DNA of 64,000 bases from positions 1,012,501 through 1,076,500 of the forward strand of contig CAHIKZ030005642.1 in assembly GCA_903632075.3 (NCBI GenBank), given 5' to 3'. This document shows positions 10,395 through 21,109 of the stretch, piece after piece. Position numbers and translations under genes: made by a program. This DNA is from Acanthosepion pharaonis. Taxonomy: Eukaryota; Mollusca; Cephalopoda; Sepiida; Sepiidae. Under the pieces are notes generated by a model. The model saw nothing but the letters and a program-made list of their open reading frames with translations, had not been told where the DNA came from and searched no databases. Within the stretch, counting starts at the first letter, position 1. Every line of letters starts with the position of its first letter.

Positions 10395-11180
10395 TGTAAG
10401 TGCGTTTTTAAACGTTGCATCCACTTATTTTCATGGAACTCTAAAATCTTTTTAATTTTATCTGCTCTGAACCTTTCTATTCTTTCAATTATAGTGAATA
10501 TATATATATAATTAATACAAATATAAAATTTTCATTTAGCTGATTAATGTTAATCGTCCATTCGCCTCGTCCATTTGTCAGGAGATATCAGCAATCTTAT
10601 AAAGTTTGCCATAAAACTCTCGCATGCTGAGTCTTTCAGATTTGAAAATTAGAATTAGCGCTTTCATTCTTTACGACAGAGTATAAATATGAGATTTGTT
10701 GTTAAGTTCTATACATTTATTAAACATCTGGCCCTGATGATCGTTTCCAACGCTAAACTCATGAATTTGCAAACCAAACAAGTCACTTGAACTTTTCTTG
10801 GGGATTAGAATATTACAGATTTAGTTATCTATTGAGTGCGTTTTGCTGTCCTGAAAAGAAACACGTTAATTTCTCGTCATTTTCACGTGTTTATTCAACA
10901 GTAATTTCATTATCATTATTAATTAATTTTATTAATTAATTACATATTAATTAAATATTATTAATTTACATTACTTTATAAAGAATTAAGAAAACTAAAA
11001 CAAACACTTACCAAGAACAGTTTCCCCACACCCTGTTGTTGCTTTGGCTTTTAAAAAAATTGAGAAACAAACCTAGATAATAACAATTGATTTTCCCCAC
11101 AATTGAACATGAGCATTCCACAAGTTTTGTATTTTCGGAAATGCTCTGACCCAGTCTTCTGGCCAATAATAATTTGGTCT
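10395..11180. other. Unassigned AT-rich sequence
   Basis: No coding or repeat family recognised; TTAATTAATT-rich around 10920-10970. Confidence 0.4.
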
Positions 11181-11184
11181 TCAT

Positions 11185-12060
11185 CAAAGTCACTCGACTC
11201 TTTTCTTCTTAGTCATAGCTACGGCTTTCTGTACATCAAGATGCTCGATTAAGACGCAAGATAAAGAAACTGAGAGAGAGAAGACGATAAAAGAACAGGA
11301 TTTATGCACATAGAAAATATCGATTGACATTGCATTTAAATTTTTGAAGATCATAGTTGACAGGAAAACAAGAAGCCAAAAGTGAGTTCCAGAAGTGAGA
11401 AATGCGAAAGAAGAAACTATTAGCATAGAACTTACGGTTAGATCTAACTATTTCACTTGTAAAATGATGAGACCTAGCTGCCAATATAGTACTGCGTTTA
11501 AATTCGTGAAGTTGAGGTACCAAAGATGAAAGCAAAATTTATTTTGTTTTAATACAAAAATATGACACAAGGCCGAAAGGGGTGATAGAGGAAGGCTGCT
11601 CTTCAATCTGTCTAATCTTAAACTTAGCTAGCAACAATTGCTGGACCAAACATGCCACAGTATTTCTTACATTAAAAAACACGTTCTTCTTTATTGTTAT
11701 TACTACAGCCACCATAATACCTCATAGTCTCTATTTAGCCCTAACTAGTTCCCATATGTACAATTTTTCTGTTGGGAGGAAGGGAAATAAAATAACAATA
11801 TTTAAAAAGGAAACCTCAACGAATATTTACAATGAATACAATTTATATACAAAAAAGTAAACAAAATAGTGTTAGTAATAACCCCCCCCCCCAATTCAAA
11901 GATGAAAGCTCATGAGAACAGTTAACGGGAAATGTTTATAGAAAAGGAACAGGGAAGCTACGTTACGGCCGTAGGAAAGTAACTGAAGCCGGGATGACAG
12001 GTCAGGACCGATGATATTGCAGATTCTTCTTTAGATTTCATAAAAGAAAAACTCTAAATA
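11185..12060 (-). pseudogene. Jockey-like LINE 3' end, split by a nested insertion
   Basis: Minus strand 11535-11300 reads LSSLVPQLHEFKRSTILAAR, then FYANSFFFRISHFWNSLLAS, and ends NYDLQKFKCNVNRYF. This is the C-terminus of a non-LTR reverse transcriptase. The upstream continuation is at 11897-12060, where the sequence matches the 29.9-30.05 kb copy (cysteine/IGPDL-type region). Between them lies an insertion with a 13-bp duplication. The same family occurs at 27.1, 29.5-30.1 and 37.6 kb. It is 5'-truncated and without an intact frame. Confidence 0.75.
11534..11896 (-). mobile_element. Retroposed insertion (363 bp) with 13-bp target duplication
   Basis: CAAAGATGAAAGC occurs at 11521-11533 and 11897-11909, exactly flanking the segment. 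On the minus strand the segment ends TATTAAAACAAAATAAATTTT, a 3' end with an AATAAA signal, and starts with a run of 11 G (C on plus). The duplication length and A-rich end fit target-primed reverse transcription of a 5'-truncated LINE or other transcript. The source is not recognised. Confidence 0.75.
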
Positions 12061-12214
12061 TATAGCAGAAGCACTAGACTCTATGTAACGCCAATATTCG
12101 ATGGATGGGCGAAATGTTTCTGGTTGTCGTCTCGAGACGAGGAAGTCTAGTCAGCCATTTAACTCGCAGTTTTTAGATGGATCCATGCCTCTTCTAGGTG
12201 TATTTGTGCGAAAA

Positions 12215-12305
12215 ATAAACCTAATGAACTCGGTCTGAATTCGAACCCTGCTGGCAGATTAGTCACAAATTGCTAACCCCTGCACTACCAGCAAATTCAC
12301 AGGTG
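12215..12305 (-). mobile_element. tRNA-derived SINE head
   Basis: Minus strand has an A-box-like TGGTAGTGCAGGGGTTAGC and, about 30 bp on, a B-box GGGTTCGAATTC. Spacing is tRNA-like but no cloverleaf of a functional tRNA closes. Confidence 0.5.
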
Positions 12306-12494
12306 CTTATGAATATATGTTAAAATATTGAAATCTCATGTGTTTCTCCATTTTTAAAAGGTTTTAATTAAATAACAAAATATTAATTTGAAGAATTTTC
12401 TTATATTTACGAAAAGTATAAAATGCACAAAACAAATGTATCCAACACTTGTCAATAAAAGTAACAAGAGTAATTTGTAAAAGTGAAACTGCTT

Positions 12495-13320
12495 TTAATA
12501 AATTTGATTCTTTTTTTCATCTTGATTTTGTTCCTTCTTTACACCCAAAAGACATCCGTCCTGGGTATGAAGATTAACTACATCCGCATCCTGGGTAAGA
12601 CGATAAACTACGCCTAACAGCAAGGCCTCTGATCTGAAGGTTTTGAGGGTAGCGTGGAACCACCTCTTAATTGCTTGTTTTACCAGCTCCACCCTGAGGT
12701 AGTAGCACCTGTTAGGGCAAAGAGTTAACTCCTAAACTGGGGTCAAAACTCTAAGAAAAGTGTAAAAATAGTTTTTAATGCCAGCAATAAATTTTTTGCG
12801 GAAAAACTATTACCAGCAATAGATTTTTAAAGGGAAAAATATTACCAGCAGTACATTTTTGAAGAAAAAAAATATTACCAGCAATACATTTTGAAGGAAA
12901 AAATATTACCAGCAATACATTTTTGAAGAAAAAATATTACCAGCAATACATTTTTGAAGGAAAAAATATTACCAGCAATACATTTTTGAAGAAAAAATAT
13001 TACCAGCAATACATTTTTGAAGAAAAAAAATATTACCAGCAATACATTTTTGAAGAAAAAAATATTACCAACAATACATTTATGAAGGAAAAAAATATTA
13101 CCAGCAATACATTTTTGAAGAAAAAATATTACCAGCAATACATTTTTGAATAAAAAATATTACCAGCAATACATTTTTGAAGAAAAAATATTACCAGCAA
13201 TACATTTTTGAAGAAAAAATATTACCAGCAATACATTTTTGGAAAAAACATTACCAGTCACAAAAATCTTGTCAGCCGTAAATAACCCATTGAGGTTGAT
13301 ATGTCGTAAAACAAAACAAA
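12495..13320 (-). repeat. Minisatellite-bearing interspersed repeat, long copy
   Basis: Three parts on the minus strand: head (AACCTCAATGGGTTATTTAC, near 13270-13310), a tandem array of about 31-bp units, and a tail (12495-12770) with CAGAGGCCTTGCTGTTAGGC and GTTTATCGTCTTACCCAGG. The tail recurs at 20.3, 20.75, 36.3 and 45.3 kb. The head-array-tail design recalls non-autonomous elements with internal minisatellites (Helitron-related or Pearl-type elements of molluscs), but I see no diagnostic CTRR terminus, so the class is open. Confidence 0.65.
12780..13250. repeat. Minisatellite array, about 31-bp units
   Basis: About 15 units of TATTACCAGCAATACATTTT plus GAAGAAAAAA, varying mainly in the length of the A run. 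Long open frames on both strands here are artefacts of the repeat. Confidence 0.95.
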
Positions 13321-13335
13321 GCAAATCAAACCTAA

Positions 13336-13975
13336 TAGTAATTGTCTATATTTCTGAGATGAGGTATTATGTACACTATTTACATTATTCGGACTATTGT
13401 CCTCATCTTTGTCGCCATATTTATTACAACGTTTCGGCCCTTCAGTATCTGTCTATATTTCTGAGATGAGGTATTATGTACACTATTTACATTATTCGGA
13501 CTATTGTCCTCATCTTTGTCGCCATATTTATTACAACGTTTCGGCTCTTCAGTATCTGTCTATATTTCTGAGATGAGGTATTATGTACACTATTTACTTT
13601 ATTCGGACTATTGTCCTCATCTTTGTCGCCATATTTATTACAACGTTTCGGCCCTTCAGTATCTGTCTATATTTCTGAGATGAGGTATTATGTACACTAT
13701 TTACATTATTCGGACTATTGTCCTCATCTTTGTCGCCATAATTATTACAACGTTTCGGCCTTTCAGTATCTGTCTATATTTCTGAGATGAGGTATTATGT
13801 ACACTATTTACATTATTCGTACTATTGCCCTCATCTTTGTCACCATATTTATTACAACCTTTCGGCCCTTCAGTATCTGTCTATATTTCTGAGATGAGGT
13901 ATTATGTACACTATTTACATTATTCGGACTATTTTCCTCATCTTTGTCGCCATATTTATTACAACGTTTCGGCCG
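13336..13975 (-). repeat. Tandem array of six 107-bp PLE-type units
   Basis: Unit starts recur at 13441, 13548, 13655, 13762 and 13869, exactly 107 bp apart. Each reads (plus) CAGTATCTGTCTATATTTCT to CAACGTTTCGGCC. The last unit continues into a longer PLE-type end with GGCCTTCTTCAGGTGG. Units are about 97% alike. On the minus strand every internal junction reads CTGAAGGGCCGAAACG, a collapsed form of the CTGAAGA...CGGCCGAAACG hairpin seen in the last unit. Confidence 0.92.
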
Positions 13976-14073
13976 TTGTACGCTCCGGCCTTCTTCAGGT
14001 GGTTGGAATGTCAAACTGAACCCTTTATTTCGCTAACCCCAGTGAGCGAAATAAAGAGTGTACAAACTTAATA
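13976..14073 (-). mobile_element. End of the PLE-type element after the 107-bp array
   Basis: Continues GGTTGGAATGTCAAACTGAA, then CCCCAGTGAGCGAAATAAAG, as at 18.2 and 43.3 kb. Flanks AAACCTAATAGTAAT (before 13336) and AAACTTAATAGATAT (after) look like an aged target duplication. Confidence 0.55.
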
Positions 14074-14149
14074 GATATTTTTTATAAGTGTTGTGTCCCT
14101 TCAGGGCCTTAACAATCATGATTCTTCACATCTCATCCTTTATGGCTCT

Positions 14150-14335
14150 TAGTAATGTTTTTTCTTTTTGCTGTCCCTCCCAATCATTGCTCTGCCATTC
14201 ATCGACATAGGCTTGTCTCTACCTCTCTCGCCTTCATTATGTCTTGTGAGTGTTAAATTCTCCAAGATCGCTTTCCTCATTTTGTTTACTGGAAATTTCA
14301 GCAGTAGCTTTCTAATTCTATAAGAATGCAAAAAG
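14150..14335 (-). pseudogene. LINE fragment (family 1, 3' region)
   Basis: Minus strand: RKLLLKFPVNKMRKAILENL then LTRHNEGERGRDK. This corresponds to the RQLKFLGH-x-MRKEGLENL / GRxEGKR segment near the C-terminus of the same LINE family seen at 21.2, 22.8, 34.4 and 58.0 kb. Only about 60 codons remain. Confidence 0.65.
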
Positions 14336-14694
14336 AACGTTTATACTTACAATCAGAAAGAGGCAGCTTACATTTCTAGAACGCATTTTCCATTTTCCAT
14401 TTTCCTTAAGATTTCACGTTACTTATATTTTCAGTCCTTTGTATTTGAAGGCAATATAAAAAGCATTGTATATAAAACATTGTATTTTAACGCAATATTT
14501 GGTTGGCTTTAAAGAAAATAGCAACAAATATACACACAATGTTTTATCGAAGAAAATCGTACAACTTAAGATCGAATTTGAAAATATTAATCATAATATC
14601 TTAAGAGCATTATTTTTATTTTTATTTTCTTTGATTTCTGGCGTTTACACATTTCTTTCCGGGTCCCGCCCAGGAACCTAAGGTTAGAAATGGC

Positions 14695-15058
14695 ATCATG
14701 ACACTTTCCACTGATTAAAAAAAAAAAATCCCATAGATAAAGCCCTTCGTAAAGTGTGGGCTGTACTTGTCAGAACAATTTTTTGTATCTCCTTGAGGCA
14801 TGGACTTCCAGGAATCCCTTCAATTAGTCTACTGGAATCTTTTCCAACCAATCCTAGGGCTCCAACTACAACAGGGATTGTTGGTGTTCTCATGTGCCAC
14901 ATTTTTGAGATTTCGATTTCAAGGTCCTTGTATTCTGACAGCTTTTTGAATATCTTCAAAGATACATTGCAGTCAGCAGGGACTGTCATATCAATAAGGA
15001 GACACTTTTTTTTTGTTTGTGGCCTTTAATAACAATATCTGGGCAGTATTATTATTAT
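14695..15058 (-). pseudogene. LINE C-terminus (family 4)
   Basis: Minus strand: CPDIVIKGH, (frame change in an A run), MTVPADCNVSLKIFKKLSEY, KDLEIEISKMW, TPTIPVVVGALGLVGKD, IPGSPCLKEIQKIVL, ending RRALSM. This D-I-x-VPAD ... KY-x-DLE-x-E-x-x-K-x-W ... PVVVGALG ... LRRxLSM order is the usual C-terminal tail of a large group of metazoan LINE ORF2 proteins, after the reverse transcriptase. A second, shorter copy is at 19.25-19.36 kb. It is 5'-truncated, frameshifted once, and followed upstream by an (ATT)n run. Confidence 0.75.
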
Positions 15059-15075
15059 TATTATTATTATTATTC
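15047..15075. repeat. (TTA)n microsatellite
   Basis: Trinucleotide run at the 5' truncation point of the family 4 LINE. Confidence 0.9.
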
Positions 15076-15079
15076 AACA

Positions 15080-15955
15080 AACAAAACGATTGAAGTAACT
15101 CTTCCAATATTTTTCAACAGTTAAGAGAAGAACGAGATTTAAGAAAACGTGAAGAAAAGTAAAAACAGTGTTCGACAATGTTTTCCCTAAGATTTATATG
15201 AAGCTGTTTCATTAATTCTTCTTAGGAACAGAAAATTTCAAGAAAAACAAGATCGCCATCATATTAAGAAGGTTTCAGTTGCATGCCTTCAAGATGGCGG
15301 TGTTTCATTCGTTTTGAAACGTTCATTACCAGTACGGACATTTTTTTTTTCATTACAAGATAAGCAACGGTTGTACAAAGATATCATTTTTTGTAGATTT
15401 ATGTGATTTTATACTTGAAAAAAAAATACTTGTTTAAATATAACTTGAAGAAGACAGACATTCTGTTGAAAAATTGTTTAACATACAATGTTAAACAATA
15501 TTTCAATATTCAGACAAAGTGCTTTTTATTTTCTTAAATCGCGCTCTTCTCTTTATTATTATTATAAATAATATTATAAACATTTCTTATTGCTACAAAC
15601 TTTTTATATATACTAAAGTTCACCTAATACAAGGTAAATAGAGGTTTACTGTTAAAATGGTTCTGATAAATGAAGTGTGTGATATCAGAGAAAGAGGAAG
15701 TGAAGATTATGAAGATAAGGAGGATATATAAAGATTGAACCTCGACATGAAGGGGTTAAGATTGTGGGTTTCAAGAAAGCATCCACGCGGGATTCTGTTC
15801 CACAAAGTAGTCGTTCTTAGGGGAAAAGCTGTCTGGGGAGAACATTCTCTTTACATTTGGAATACGGTGGAAATGAGGATGATTCAACTAGGTGGAAGTT
15901 ACATAGATTGTTCTAGCTGTAAAGGTCTGACTTGGTGGAACTAAAGAGTGGAGTT
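15080..15955. other. Unassigned sequence
   Basis: No repeat family or coding region recognised. A 69-codon frame at 15735-15944 has no family features. Confidence 0.4.
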
Positions 15956-15957
15956 CA

Positions 15958-16135
15958 TCTGTACATTGTAGTGGATACACCTATTTGAGTACACGTCATT
16001 TTTTTTTTAAAACAGTGTAACTGACGTCTACCGGCATGCAAGCAAAAGTTTCGGTAGGGTTCGAACCCCGATCTCCTTATATAGAGGAAACCACTTTCTT
16101 ACCAAGTATACTATAACCTAATCTGTCTCGAGAAG
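15958..16135 (-). mobile_element. tRNA-derived SINE (family S1)
   Basis: Minus strand: A-box-like TATAGTATACTTGGTAAG, B-box CGGGGTTCGAACCC at about 16059-16072, then a body with GCATGCCGGTAGACGTC and the end GTACTCAAATAGGTGTATCC. The body also occurs at 16.62 kb, 62.25-62.43 kb (inverted pair) and 62.7-62.9 kb. Confidence 0.62.
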
Positions 16136-16297
16136 ACTTCGCAGCAAAACATGATCCAGTGAAGAATTGTTACGCTTTCGTTGGGAACTTTAGAAACCTA
16201 TAACAGCTAAACTTCTATTTTTGTACCCGAAACGTAATCAAAATAATTTATAAAGAATTAATGGTTTCTCTTTATAATTCGCCCTTATTACTTTAAA

Positions 16298-16390
16298 CCT
16301 GTGGTTCTCAAAGTTTTGGGGGTTGCAGCCCACTCGCATAACAGAACCCCTATCCAATGTATAGTCAACCTTTGATAACGTTTTCTTGGT
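16298..16390 (+). mobile_element. hAT-type terminal sequence
   Basis: CTGTGGTTCTCAAAGTTTTG resembles the CAGTGGTTCYCAA terminus of hAT elements (compare 53564). The partner end and the 8-bp target duplication were not found, so this may be a fragment. Confidence 0.4.
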
Positions 16391-16619
16391 TTTAGTATTG
16401 TATATCAAATGAATATCTTAGTATTTCTCACAATAATTGTTATATAATCAGAGACACTGTAAAGTGAGGGCAACATACACTTCAGGTACAATGTGTGTGT
16501 GCGTGTTGTATGCTATGGTTCAGATGTGCCAGTACCTCCCTCTGGCTTTCCACATTTTTCTCAATGCATCCAGGATCTTTACACCGCCCACTTTGGGAAT
16601 CATTCTTTTAACATTATAT

Positions 16620-16715
16620 TTGACGGATACATTAGTTGGAGTAGATATCTCTGTTTTTTTTTTAAGAATGTAATTGACGTCTACCGGCTTGTGCATTTGA
16701 GAATCTTAATAAAGA
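16620..16715 (-). mobile_element. SINE S1 body fragment
   Basis: GACGTCTACCGGCTTGTGCA and CTTAATAAAGAAAATGTGC match the S1 body at 62.3 kb; no tRNA head follows. Confidence 0.55.
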
Positions 16716-16719
16716 AAAT

Positions 16720-17640
16720 GTGCCTAATAGAAAAAAGGTTCGGAGAGAAAAAAAAACGATCAAAAAATGATAAGAAAGCGATCTAATCGCGAAGACTTTT
16801 CGTATCTTAATTGTCTAAAGTTCTATCCATTAAAGACGAGTTCCTGAAGATCCTGGGATACGAGGCGATTCTAGTCTTCGGCTTTCTTTTCTTTCTTCTT
16901 TTGTAACAGCCAGAAGCTGTCTGGACAAAAGTTGCCATAAAATAAGTGATAGAAAAACACGTCGAAATTATTTGTAATTATAAAAATGCATTCTGACGGA
17001 ACTATTTTGCGTGTAACATTTACAAAGGTTAGCTGCCTTTTTTGAACACCTTTCACTGATGTGTATGTGGAGGGGGGGGGCAAAAGGGCCTTGTTACGTT
17101 GAAAATCATTTACCCAACCTCATGAAAATAACGTGAACTAATTTTAGTGTGCAAATTCGTACTCTCAGCCACCTCCACCCCTGACAGAGGCTATTCCCAG
17201 ACCCAAAGCACTCTGGATAGCGTGTTTTATTGCCTGTTTTATTGTTGAATTACAAAAACGGATAACGATGATGACAAAATTCACTGTTTTTCGAGCAGGG
17301 AACATTAGGGATTCTTTGACCGATTAGTTAGTGTTAGTTGAAATTTATCGAATCTATTTTTAAAACAATTATTCAGGAAAATCGATTTCTCAAGTCCACT
17401 AACTGTTATTGTTATTTCTGTTATTGATGGGGATTTCCTTTTGTTGTAACCTAGAAAGGGTTACTGAATGAGGAATAACCAAAACGGAGGTTGGAAATGA
17501 AATGGTAATCTTTATAACATCAACAAAATACAATATCCGCCAGTGACTTTAAGTAGGTAAACTACTGCCAGTGGAAGACCACTTAGACAGCATATTACTC
17601 CCCACTTACAATAGTGTCCAACGTATTTATGAAGATTGGG
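16720..17640. other. Unassigned sequence
   Basis: Nothing recognised apart from a G9 run near 17073. Confidence 0.4.
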
Positions 17641-18017
17641 ACATACCCTTAGTAATCATAGGTACGGTATGTAACACTTTCCTATATTTTGGGCGTAGAA
17701 AGTCATCATCTTGATTCTCTCATTATTTTCCCTTCGATTTACGTGTTATTTACTTATACTCCTTTTTGTAACAATTTGAGGTGATGGACAAAAGTTTCCC
17801 TTGTGTTGCCTAATTCTATATTCAGTTTCCTTATTTCTTATACTAACTTTATTATAGCTGATTAATAGACCGCGGTATATGAAGTTTTTAGTATTAGTTC
17901 CATATTCTGAATTTTTATGATGGATTCAGAGTATATGCCATCACTGATTTCATTCTATTTCCATACCCTGGTTTCTATTTTGGAAAAGTTTATCCTCAGT
18001 CCTACTTTTTGGAATAC
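17640..18017 (-). pseudogene. Possible LINE reverse transcriptase fragment
   Basis: Minus strand contains GLRINFSKIETR, which resembles the GLxIN-x-x-KTE block that follows the YxDD motif of LINE reverse transcriptases, followed by a broken frame. Part of it (GATGGATTCAGAGTATATGCC) recurs at 26.65 kb. The evidence is a single short motif. Confidence 0.35.
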
Positions 18018-18029
18018 TTAGTAAAGAAT

Positions 18030-18403
18030 CTGTCTATATTTCTGAGATGAGGTATTATGTGCATTATTTACATTATTCGGAATATTGTCCTCATCTTTGT
18101 CGCCATATTTATTCCAACGTTTCGGCCGTTGTACGATCCGGGCTTCTTCAGGTGGTTGGAATGTCGAACTGAACCCTTTATTTAGTGGAGAACTTTCAGA
18201 GGGGAATTAACAAGAGATAACTGATCACTGATATCCATTAAACATGGCACAGGGAACTAGAACATTCTACCCCAGTGAGGGAAATAAAAGGTTCAGTTCG
18301 ACATTCCAACCACCTGAAGAAGGCCGGAGCATACAACGGCCGAAACGTTGTAATAAATATGGCGACAAAGATGAGGACAATAGTTCGAATAATGTAAATA
18401 ATG
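18030..18403. mobile_element. Palindromic PLE-type insertion with 12-bp target duplication
   Basis: TTAGTAAAGAAT flanks it at 18018-18029 and 18404-18415. The left arm (18030-18185) and right arm (18285-18403) are inverted copies containing CATTATTTACATTATTCGGA, AACGTTTCGGCC and GGCTTCTTCAGGTGGTTGG. The centre holds AACAAGAGATAACTGATCAC. The same structure, right arm only, is at 43178-43414. Each arm bears a hammerhead-like CTGAAGA...CGGCCGAAACG hairpin without a matching stem I. Confidence 0.8.
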
Positions 18404-18419
18404 TTAGTAAAGAATGTTG

Positions 18420-18930
18420 ATTTTTTTTTTTGCTCAAAATCTTTCTTACCCCAACTAGGAATACGTATATGATCAGCATAGTCACCATCTCGTTATCAGT
18501 ACACTGAACTCTGGAGGGAGGAAAAACCAAAAACGATTTTGTATTACGGAAAGATTCTTTTTAACTTTATCTGTTAAAATATGGTTAACGTTGTTTTTTT
18601 GTTTTTTGCTTTTTTTTTTTGTTTTGTTTTTTTACCTTTGAATATAAAGGAGGCTATTTAATGGTCTTGTGTTTCTTATGCAGCCACACAGAAAAACAGA
18701 AATATAAAATTCGGAGAGGGGGAAAAAAGACAAAACAAAATCTGTGACAGTAACGACAGACGCCAATTTTCCCGACTGGTTGTCAGAATTCAGATAATGT
18801 ATTCCATTTGTTTGTAGTCGGTTGTTTTGCCTAATGGCGTAATGAAGTGGATCTTTGACTCGGCTCCGTCCGAGACTTGAGCTTTATGTGGAAATTGCAA
18901 TGTCTGGGCTAGTTGAGCACATCCACGCCC
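18420..18930. other. Unassigned, T-rich
   Basis: T-rich runs at 18421-18430 and 18594-18632; no features recognised. Confidence 0.4.
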
Positions 18931-18934
18931 AAAG

Positions 18935-18937
<3 letters not shown>

Positions 18938-18994
<57 letters not shown>

Positions 18995-19058
18995 CTACAC
19001 ATATCCATGCAATCAATCTATTTTATTCAGTCTATTTACATCTATCTCAATCTGTTCA

Positions 19059-19099
<41 letters not shown>

Positions 19100-19100
19100 C
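18938..19100. repeat. (CT)n and (TATC)n microsatellites
   Basis: (CT)n at 18938-18992 and (TATC)n at 19059-19100 separated by 66 bp. Confidence 0.95.
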
Positions 19101-19244
19101 AATATGTTCATATCTATCTTTTCTCTTTCCTTCTTTACCTCATTGTTGCTTCTTCTCTCCCTCTCTTAATTATCCCTTTTCCACTGATCATTTTTGTAAA
19201 AAAAAATAAACAAACAATAAAAACCCAAGATCGCACATATTTTA

Positions 19245-19365
19245 TATAGATAAAGCTCTTCATAATGAGTGAACTGTCCTTGTGAGTACAATTTTTGTCT
19301 ATTTCTTTAAGGCATGGGCTACCAGGAATCCCTTCAATGAGTCTATTGGAACCTTTCCCATTATT
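19245..19365 (-). pseudogene. LINE C-terminus fragment (family 4)
   Basis: Minus strand: GKGSNRLIEGIPGSPCLKEI, matching the IEGIPGSPCLKEIQK block of the copy at 14.7 kb, then degenerate. It starts at an (ATT)n run near 19362. Confidence 0.65.
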
Positions 19366-19454
19366 ATTATTATTATTTTGTTTTCTTTTAAATTACCAAC
19401 TGCTTCTCTAATTCATTTTTGTTTCGCTTTCTATTTCTCATCTCTCTTTTACCT

Positions 19455-19680
19455 GTTCCTTCCTTCCCTCCCTCCCTCCCCCTTCCTTCCTTCCCTCCCT
19501 CCCTCCCTTCCTTCCTTCCTCCCTCCTTCTTTCCTTCCTTCCTTCCTTCCTCCCTCGCTCCTTTCCTTCCCTCCTTCCTTCCTTCGCTCCTTTCCTTCCT
19601 TGCTTCCTTCCTTCCTTCCTTCCTCGCTCCTTTCCTTCCTTCCTTCCTTCCTTCCTTCCTTCCTTCCTTCCTTCCTTTTT
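19455..19680. repeat. (CCTT)n polypyrimidine tract
   Basis: CCTT/CCCT units over about 220 bp. Long open frames here on both strands (proline/serine/leucine or lysine/glutamate/glycine) are repeat artefacts. Confidence 0.95.
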
Positions 19681-20119
19681 TTGCTTTTATTTCCGGCCTT
19701 ACAGCTTCTCTTTCCTGCTAGCTTTTCCTTCTTCCTCACCTCTTGACTTTACAATCTCCTTGATAGAGGTAGCAATGACGTTGAACTCCATTTATCCACT
19801 GAATTCATTTGCTAACGGACTACCCACCCGCTAGACACTCCTGGCCCGCTTTTTCGACCGCCACCAACACAGGTGCTCGATATATTTATAGAAACAATTT
19901 TCGGCTGATCACCCATCACGTCAGTTCCCATCTCATTTCACAAAGCCTCCCCTCAACATCTTTCAAATGTTTTCTTTTCGTTCTTTTTTTTTCTTCTTCT
20001 TTTTAAGTTAATTAACAATGCTTATCTTTTACTTTTTTTTTTTCATGAAAAAAAAAAATATAGAGTTGTCCGGTTAAACGAGCACTTTTAGTTGTCAGAG
20101 GAAATTTTAGTTTGGTTTG

Positions 20120-20500
20120 GTTTGGCTTGTATTATTTTAAGGCATATCAACCTCAATGGGCTGTTTAATGCCGACAAAATTTTTATGGCTGGTAATATTT
20201 TTTCAAAAAATGTATTGCTGGTAATATTTTTCTTTTTCAAAAACGTACTGCTGCTAATACTTTTTCCAAAAAAATATTGCTGGTATTAAAATCTATTTTT
20301 ACACTTTCATAGTGTTTTGACCCCAGTTTAGGGGTTAACTATTTACCCATAGCTGGGACCCTAACAGGTGCTACTACCTCAGATCAAGGTGGACCTGGGA
20401 ACACCAGCAATTAAGAGGTTGTTCCAGCACACTCACCAAAACCTCCTGATCAGAGGCCTTGCTGCTGGATGTAGTATATAGTCTTACCCAGGATAGAGGA
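20120..20500 (+). repeat. Minisatellite-bearing interspersed repeat, plus copy
   Basis: Head GGCATATCAACCTCAATGGG, three to four degenerate array units (GTATTGCTGGTAATATTTTT), then the tail from TTTCATAGTGTTTTGACCCC to CAGAGGCCTTGCTGCTGG. Confidence 0.75.
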
Positions 20501-20574
20501 ATTTTTTAAAAAAATCTGGAATCGACATTGCCAGCGAAAGGACACTCGTAAATAAGCAATACATTTTCTTCCTA

Positions 20575-20730
20575 TGTGACGTGTCTCTTTAGGACGCGGG
20601 TGTTCATGGCTCTAAACAACTTCCAATCCTTTGAGACTTTAAGAAAACTCTGTTCCATTACTATCTCGTCCTGTCGACTGGGGCTTCTGAATACGCCGAC
20701 TCCACCTCTGCAGAGGGTTAAGACCTCTCC
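20575..20730 (-). pseudogene. LINE 3' end (family 1)
   Basis: Minus strand: SRQDEIVMEQSFLKVSKDWK followed by LFRAMNTRVLKRHVT and a stop. This parallels the terminal DMGKWRAMIAYVLKGHGT of the copy at 58.2 kb. It adjoins a minus-strand copy of the minisatellite-repeat tail, and the reading frame runs across the junction. Confidence 0.65.
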
Positions 20731-20734
20731 TCCG

Positions 20735-20935
20735 CAAATGAGGCGTCCTGGGTAAGACGATGAACTACATCCGCGCCCTGGGTGGGACATTAAACAAAAT
20801 CTGATAGCAACGCATCTGATTCGAAGGTCTTGAGGAGTGAGGAACGACCTCTTAACTGTTGGTGTTCCCAGGTCCACCCTGACCCAGGGTGGTAGCACCT
20901 TTTAGGGTCCCAACTACGGGCAAATAGTTAACCCC
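20735..20935 (-). repeat. Minisatellite-repeat tail, inverted copy
   Basis: Inverse of 20306-20500 (GACCCTAA-AGGTGCTAC, ATGTAGTTCATCGTCTTACC). Together the two form a tail-to-tail pair. Confidence 0.75.
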
Positions 20936-20939
20936 CAAA

Positions 20940-21105
20940 ATTTAATCATAAAATGCTTTTTTCTTTTTGTCATAAAATTTCTAATAAAAAAAATCATATT
21001 TTACTTTTTTTTTAAACCATGTATAATAACTATGTCTTATTTAAACCATGTATAATAACTATCTCTTATTTAAAGTATAAAACAACTAATTTGGGGGCAA
21101 ATTTT
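20940..21105. other. AT-rich with a short direct duplication
   Basis: TTTAAACCATGTATAATAAC occurs twice (about 21011 and 21040), 29 bp apart. Confidence 0.7.
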
Positions 21106-21109
21106 AAAA

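Noticed and set aside
12875..13153. Open frames on both strands of the 31-bp minisatellite
   Set aside because: Periodic peptides (NITSNTFL / VLLVIFFF) reflect the repeat unit.
16059..16135. Functional tRNA gene
   Set aside because: A- and B-boxes are present but the acceptor and anticodon stems do not close; SINE head fits better.
18285..18403. CTGAAGAAGGCC...CGGCCGAAACG hairpin as an active hammerhead (also 13.98, 43.3, 51.4, 51.85 kb)
   Set aside because: Core-like bases and stem II are present, but no stem I can be drawn between the flanks in any copy, so I call it only hammerhead-like.
19282..19746. Open frames on both strands in the CCTT tract
   Set aside because: Simple-sequence artefact.
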